Of a stretch of DNA of 64,000 nt, positions 60,845 through 64,000 are shown in pieces. A program made the translations under genes and the position numbers. The first letter of the stretch is position 1. Every line of letters begins with the position of its first letter. The DNA is from Streptomyces atratus. Lineage in GTDB: Bacteria > Actinomycetota > Actinomycetes > Streptomycetales > Streptomycetaceae. Below the pieces are notes generated by a model. The model saw only the letters and a list, made by a program, of their open reading frames with translations, made no database searches and was not told the origin of the DNA. The stretch is taken from positions 1 through 64,000 of the forward strand of contig NZ_FPJO01000012.1 in assembly GCF_900119365.1 (NCBI RefSeq). The letters run 5' to 3'.

Positions 60845-61537
60845 TCAGAGTGGTCGGGTCGTGGCGACCAGACGTCCCGCGCGGTCCATCACGGAGATGG
60901 ACCGGATGTCGGGAAGGCGCAGGGCACTCGCCCCCGTCACGGCGGCGCTGCCATTGGGAGTGATCGCCCAGGTGGCCGCCTGCTCCTTGCGGCCGTCCAC
61001 CGAGGAGACCTGGAGGATGAAGGGTCCTGGTGCTCCTGCGGGCAGGTCGGCCAGGGTGACGCTCACCGCGGTGCCCCAGGGCTTGGCCGTGAGCGTGGCA
61101 CGGCCGGACACGGAGTACCCGGCGGCGGAGGTGAAGGCCGTGGCCGGGCCGGTCGAGTGCCGGAACGGCAGCATCGACCCCAGTCCGAGCCCGGCAACCA
61201 CGATCAGGGCCGCAGCCACTGCCAGCCACTGCCGACGAGCCCGGCGCCTGCGTGCGACATCGGCGGCGCGGACCTGCTCCAGCAGGCGGCCGAGCCCGGC
61301 CGGCGAAACCGGCGGCGCCGCATCGGTGCCGGCCTCGCCCGCGGCCCGGGGACGGGGCGCGGACATACCCGGGGCACGGCGGAGCAGTCCCGCCAGCGGG
61401 GCCGAGCGCGCGAGCTCGTCACGGCAGTCCTGGCACGTGGGCAGGTGACACTCCAGGGCGTGGCGGTCGGTCTCGCTGAGGCCGCCCAGCACATATGCGC
61501 CGATCAGCATGCGCACGTCATCGTGGTCGGTGCTCAC
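60845..61537 (-). CDS. Zinc-binding anti-sigma factor (ZAS), membrane-anchored
   Basis: 230 residues from the GTG at 61537, overlapping the sigma stop. N-terminal anti-sigma domain: VRMLIGAYVLGGLSETDRHA with ECHLPTCQDC, the His-x3-Cys-x2-Cys zinc motif. A linker (about 60-100) leads to a transmembrane helix (about 103-123, WLAVAAALIVVAGLGLGSML). The extracellular domain of about 105 residues (PATAFTSAAGYSVSG, TLADLPAGAPGPFILQVSS) resembles RskA-type anti-sigma-K ectodomains. It holds the ECF sigma factor at the membrane until a signal releases it. Confidence 0.93.
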   Translation of the reverse strand: MSTDHDDVRMLIGAYVLGGLSETDRHALECHLPTCQDCRDELARSAPLAGLLRRAPGMSAPRPRAAGEAGTDAAPPVSPAGLGRLLEQVRAADVARRRRARRQWLAVAAALIVVAGLGLGSMLPFRHSTGPATAFTSAAGYSVSGRATLTAKPWGTAVSVTLADLPAGAPGPFILQVSSVDGRKEQAATWAITPNGSAAVTGASALRLPDIRSISVMDRAGRLVATTRPL

Positions 61538-62043
61538 CGCAGAACTCCCATTTCTTCAAAGGCTGCGCGCAGGTTGCGTACGGCGTAGTAGGCGCGGGAC
61601 TTGACCGTTCCCTCCGGGATCGTGAGCCGTGACGCGGACTCGGCGACGGTCAGCCCCTCGAAGTACAGCGCCTGGATCACATCACGATGCTCGCTGGACA
61701 AGCGTTCCAACGCTGCGGAGATCACGTGCCCCTCCAGCGCCGCTTCCACATCATCGGCAGAAGGTACAGCCGCGAGTGCCTCGTCGTCGTAGAGCGGTTC
61801 CGGACGCCGCTGCTCAGCGCGCCAGCCGTCGGTGAGCACGTTGCGGGCGATCGTGAAGAGATAGGAGCGGATGGTGACGTGGCGTGGCTCGATCTTGTCG
61901 ATGCTGCGCCACGCCCGCAGCAGCGTCTCCTGCACGACGTCCTCCGCCTGCTCAGGACTGCGCACGTACCTGCGCACGAAGGAGAGCAGCACATCGTGGT
62001 GCTCGGTGTACAACGCAGTCATCAACTGCTCGTCCGGCGTCAC
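61534..62043 (-). CDS. ECF RNA polymerase sigma factor
   Basis: 169 residues from the GTG at 62043, which has GAGGA 8 nt upstream; the ATG at 62058 (five codons earlier) is an alternative. Region 2: LLSFVRRYVRSPEQAEDVVQ and ETLLRAWRSIDKI. Region 4: LSSEHRDVIQALYFEGLTVA and IPEGTVKSRAYYAVRNL. It lies in an ATGA-type (GTGA) overlap with its anti-sigma factor. The downstream target cluster (peroxidase, calcium-loop protein, haloperoxidase-like) suggests an oxidant- or envelope-stress role. No autoregulatory promoter was certain. Confidence 0.94.
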   Translation of the reverse strand: MTPDEQLMTALYTEHHDVLLSFVRRYVRSPEQAEDVVQETLLRAWRSIDKIEPRHVTIRSYLFTIARNVLTDGWRAEQRRPEPLYDDEALAAVPSADDVEAALEGHVISAALERLSSEHRDVIQALYFEGLTVAESASRLTIPEGTVKSRAYYAVRNLRAAFEEMGVLR

Positions 62044-62546
62044 GCTCGATGTCCTCATCTCGCAGGCTGGGGCCGCTTGGAGCGTCGCCGGACCCGAACC
62101 GCAGGCGGTGGACAGTCCGCGCCCCGGGGAGGCGCGGAACCAGATCCGATCCATCCGACTCATTTCCATGCATGGCCGCACCGGCTGCGCCGTCTTCGAG
62201 GACGGCTGCGACATGCGGCTTCTTGTGTTCTGAGGCACTGATCGTGTGCCCTTGCGGCTACGTGTACGACGAGCTGGGGGTTCGGGTTCACCCGCAGCCA
62301 GCGGACGAACTCAGGTTCTCGCCATTCGTCGGAGCGAAGGCCCGTCGGCGCACTTTGTAGCAGGGGTGTGCACGGGAGTGCTGACACGGGTCCGGCGTCG
62401 AGACCACGGGCACGGGCGCGCTGGACGGCATCCTGCGTCCCGCGGCCCTGACGGAACCCGGAGCGGTTCGACCTGCGGATTGAACCGGGTGCCGCAGGCG
62501 GTCGTACACATGGCCGCAAGCCTCCCAACACTCAGGAGAACAAGTC
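62044..62546. other. Non-coding stretch between the sigma gene and the secreted-protein gene
   Basis: Roughly 500 bp between divergent genes; long open frames exist on both strands but lack ribosome sites and codon bias. It includes the candidate ECF promoter at 62481-62508 and presumably the sigma promoter. Nothing else was recognised. Confidence 0.6.
62481..62508 (+). promoter_or_regulatory. Candidate ECF-type promoter
   Basis: TGAACC (62481-62486), a 16-bp spacer and CGTACA (62503-62508) resemble the GGAAC...CGT pattern of many ECF promoters. It ends 38 bp before the ATG at 62547. The divergent ECF sigma gene could recognise it. It is a weak match and unproven. Confidence 0.35.
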
Positions 62547-63242
62547 ATGAGCAAGAAGAAGCTCGGCTGGGCCCTCGGCGCGAGTGCGGCCGTGATCCTC
62601 GGCCTGGGCGCCACGGCCTTCGGGCTGTCCAGCGCGAACGCGTCGAACCTGGACACGTCCGCCTCCGCCGCAGCGCACCCGGTCAAGGTGAAGGTCGTCG
62701 CGCCCAGGAGCGGGGACAACGCGGGCGTGGAGGGCAAGGGCTGGTTCGTGGACCTGAAGCTCTCCTTCCGGGGCAAGACCCTGGCCCAGACCGGCTACAA
62801 CGGGCTCCAGCTCACCGGCCCGGCCGCGCACAACAACATCGCGCCCTTCCCCGGCACGTTCTCCACCGGCCAGGACGAAAAGATCCCTGGACTGGTCGTG
62901 CTGGACTCCACCACCAACAGCAACCTCCCCGGCTTCTCCGGGCCCGGCACCAACCTGGCCAACCTGTTCAACCTCTCCGGCGTCACCGACCGCACCCCGC
63001 ACAAGACCGAACTGTGGGACACCTGGATCGTCGGCGCCCCCATCGTGGGGAAGAACGTCGACACCACCCTGACCGTGGCCGTCGTCGACGACCTCAACCA
63101 CGACGGCATCTACAACGACGCACCCGGCGTCGTGAAGGACCTCAACGGTGATGGGAAGATCGGCGCCAAGGACCTGGACCTGATGGGCGTCGCCTCCAAC
63201 ATCGTCACCGTCCCCTTCCACATCAACGCCGACCCCGCCTGA
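62547..63242 (+). CDS. Secreted protein with dockerin/EF-hand-like calcium loops
   Basis: 231 residues from the ATG at 62547 (AGGAGAACAAG upstream). A signal peptide or anchor (KKLGWALGASAAVILGLGAT then AFGLSSANA) exports the rest. The middle is beta-rich (PVKVKVVAPRSGDNAG, WFVDLKLSFRGKTLAQTGYN). The end has two loops of the calcium-binding D-x-N-x-D-G type: DLNHDGIYNDA and DLNGDGKIGAKDLDLMG, spaced about 20 residues apart like a duplicated type I dockerin motif. There is no cohesin in the window. It lies between the sigma gene and a haloperoxidase-like gene and could be co-regulated with it. Confidence 0.75.
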   Translation: MSKKKLGWALGASAAVILGLGATAFGLSSANASNLDTSASAAAHPVKVKVVAPRSGDNAGVEGKGWFVDLKLSFRGKTLAQTGYNGLQLTGPAAHNNIAPFPGTFSTGQDEKIPGLVVLDSTTNSNLPGFSGPGTNLANLFNLSGVTDRTPHKTELWDTWIVGAPIVGKNVDTTLTVAVVDDLNHDGIYNDAPGVVKDLNGDGKIGAKDLDLMGVASNIVTVPFHINADPA

Positions 63243-63360
63243 GAGCCTGTCGGCCGGCCCGCTCTCCGTCCGAACCCCGCCATGCCGCTACCGGGACCGC
63301 TCCTGCCTGCGGCGGCGTCCCTGAGGGCAGGGCGTCCGGTCCGGCACGGCACTGTGCTCC

Positions 63361-63405
63361 GCAGGTTCCCGGGCCAAGGTCCCCCGGCTTCGTCCGGGAA
63401 CCTGC
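63361..63405 (+). terminator. Hairpin after the calcium-loop protein gene
   Basis: GCAGGTTCCCGG (63361-63372) pairs with CCGGGAACCTGC (63394-63405), a 12-bp perfect stem with a 21-nt loop. Confidence 0.7.
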
Positions 63406-63507
63406 TGAGGCCGGTGCGAGGCCTCAATTCTCCACGTCCCGTCGCGCATGACTGCCGGACGGACGGGCCGACATCCGGCCCCCACCCCACCATGAGGAGC
63501 TGCTCCC

Positions 63508-64000
63508 GTGAACTTTCCGAAGACCCGTGTGGCCGTGATGGCCTCCACGGCACTGCTGGTCGCCTCCGGCGCGGCGCCGGGCGTCGCCGCCCCTGTGCCC
63601 GGGCACGGCCGCACCTCCGTGGCGCTCGCCTGGTACGACACCACGGCCGACACGATCGCGACGGCCGGCTCATCACTCCCTCCGGTGACCAACAGCCGTA
63701 CCTGGGCGATCAGCTGGATCGCGGCGGCGCGGGCCTTGCAGCATGTGCCGGCCGGGGTCGACCGTAGGGACTACCAGGACGCGGCGCTGGCCGCCGCGGT
63801 GCACCGCGCCCTGGTCGAGCTGGTGCCCACCCGTGCCCCGGAGCTGGATGCCGCCCTGCAACAGACCCTGGACCGGACTCCCGACGGACCGGCCGAGACC
63901 TTGGGCGCCGCAGCCGGCGAACGCCAGGCGCTGGAGGTCCTGCACGACCGCGAGGGGGACGGCCTCGACGCGGCCTCCGTGAACGCCCCCTTCACCGTGC
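63508..64000 (+). CDS. Secreted protein, probable vanadium-dependent haloperoxidase/PAP2 family (3' end outside window)
   Basis: The GTG at 63508 has GAGGAG 8 nt upstream. The first 164 residues are visible: a signal peptide (about 1-28, RVAVMASTALLVASGAAPGV), then LAWYDTTADTIATAGSSLPP, NSRTWAISWIAAARALQHVP, DYQDAALAAAVHRALVELVP and GDGLDAASVNAPFTV. This pattern (W-x-D-T-T-x2-T, ARAL, then VN-x-PFT) is that of the helical N-terminal part of vanadium haloperoxidase-like (VCPO/PAP2) secreted proteins; the histidine-containing active-site region would lie beyond 64000. The assignment is from pattern memory, not from catalytic residues. Confidence 0.6.
   Translation, partial: MNFPKTRVAVMASTALLVASGAAPGVAAPVPGHGRTSVALAWYDTTADTIATAGSSLPPVTNSRTWAISWIAAARALQHVPAGVDRRDYQDAALAAAVHRALVELVPTRAPELDAALQQTLDRTPDGPAETLGAAAGERQALEVLHDREGDGLDAASVNAPFTV

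Noticed and set aside
62160..62546. Small genes in the gap before the calcium-loop protein
   Set aside because: Frames are Arg/Pro-rich on both strands, without ribosome sites or codon bias.

Overview
The window is a very GC-rich (by eye around 72%), gene-dense chromosomal segment of a Streptomyces. The evidence is strong third-codon-position GC, many GTG starts with AGGAGG-type ribosome sites, and a gene order I recognise from memory as matching the SCO5376-SCO5426 region of Streptomyces coelicolor: chiC-chiR/chiS, nucS, filP-scy, rapA1/rapA2-absC, icmA, pyk-ackA-pta-pfkA. No tRNA, rRNA, CRISPR array or intact insertion sequence was seen. Names based on that recollection are marked as such in the entries.

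Layout. 1-4.5 kb: a secreted GH18 chitinase (3' end outside the window) with two 12-bp direct repeats upstream, its two-component system (chiR/chiS) and a membrane protein. 4.5-8.5 kb: PduO adenosyltransferase, an ABC-2 exporter whose permease has lost its first half, a divergent TetR regulator, 3-hydroxybutyryl-CoA dehydrogenase and a STAS protein. 8.6-14.2 kb: an orphan membrane-anchored NTPase-like protein, the mismatch endonuclease NucS, an SCO5389-family protein, a flavin oxidoreductase and a small CxxC protein. 14.2-18.2 kb: two paralogous ABC-2 ATPase/permease pairs. 18.2-23.3 kb: the coiled-coil tip-growth proteins FilP and Scy. 23.4-26.2 kb: methylmalonyl-CoA epimerase, thiolase and MeaB. 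26.3-31.2 kb: two adjacent transmembrane Ser/Thr kinases with beta-propeller-like ectodomains. 31.2-34.5 kb: a PepSY protein divergent from RapA1/RapA2, then AbsC. 34.6-36.7 kb: three overlapping AIM24 genes. 36.9-39.7 kb: a DUF3817 protein and an MTH1187-family gene split by a 2,084-bp insertion. 39.7-45.7 kb: ArsR-like regulator, MFS transporter, MarR, a second DUF3817, isobutyryl-CoA mutase large subunit IcmA and TetR. 46-50.2 kb: a CnoX/YbbN-like thioredoxin and a DUF6230-DUF6114-secreted protein operon. 50.2-56.4 kb: pyruvate kinase, acetate kinase, phosphotransacetylase and phosphofructokinase. 56.5-64 kb: an accessory region with an XRE regulator, two unrecognised genes, a DyP-type peroxidase, an ECF sigma/zinc anti-sigma pair, a secreted protein with calcium-loop motifs and the start of a probable vanadium haloperoxidase-like secreted protein (cut by the window edge).

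How it fits together. Several genes converge on acyl-CoA and vitamin-B12 metabolism: PduO makes adenosylcobalamin, IcmA and methylmalonyl-CoA mutase use it, MeaB protects a mutase, and the epimerase, thiolase and hydroxybutyryl-CoA dehydrogenase feed the same acyl-CoA pools. The pyk/ackA/pta/pfkA block handles lower glycolysis and acetate overflow. FilP and Scy organise polar growth. RapA1/A2 and AbsC are regulators linked to antibiotic production in S. coelicolor.

The clearest novel observations are: the insertion in the MTH1187 gene, flanked by a 5-bp GGCGA repeat, whose in-silico removal restores an exact 97-codon frame; the deletion scar in the ABC-2 exporter; a 160-bp element with 25-bp inverted ends plus a decayed copy about 7 kb away; the 24-bp perfect palindrome directly before icmA; and the 57-64 kb oxidant/sigma-factor cluster containing two genes I cannot assign.
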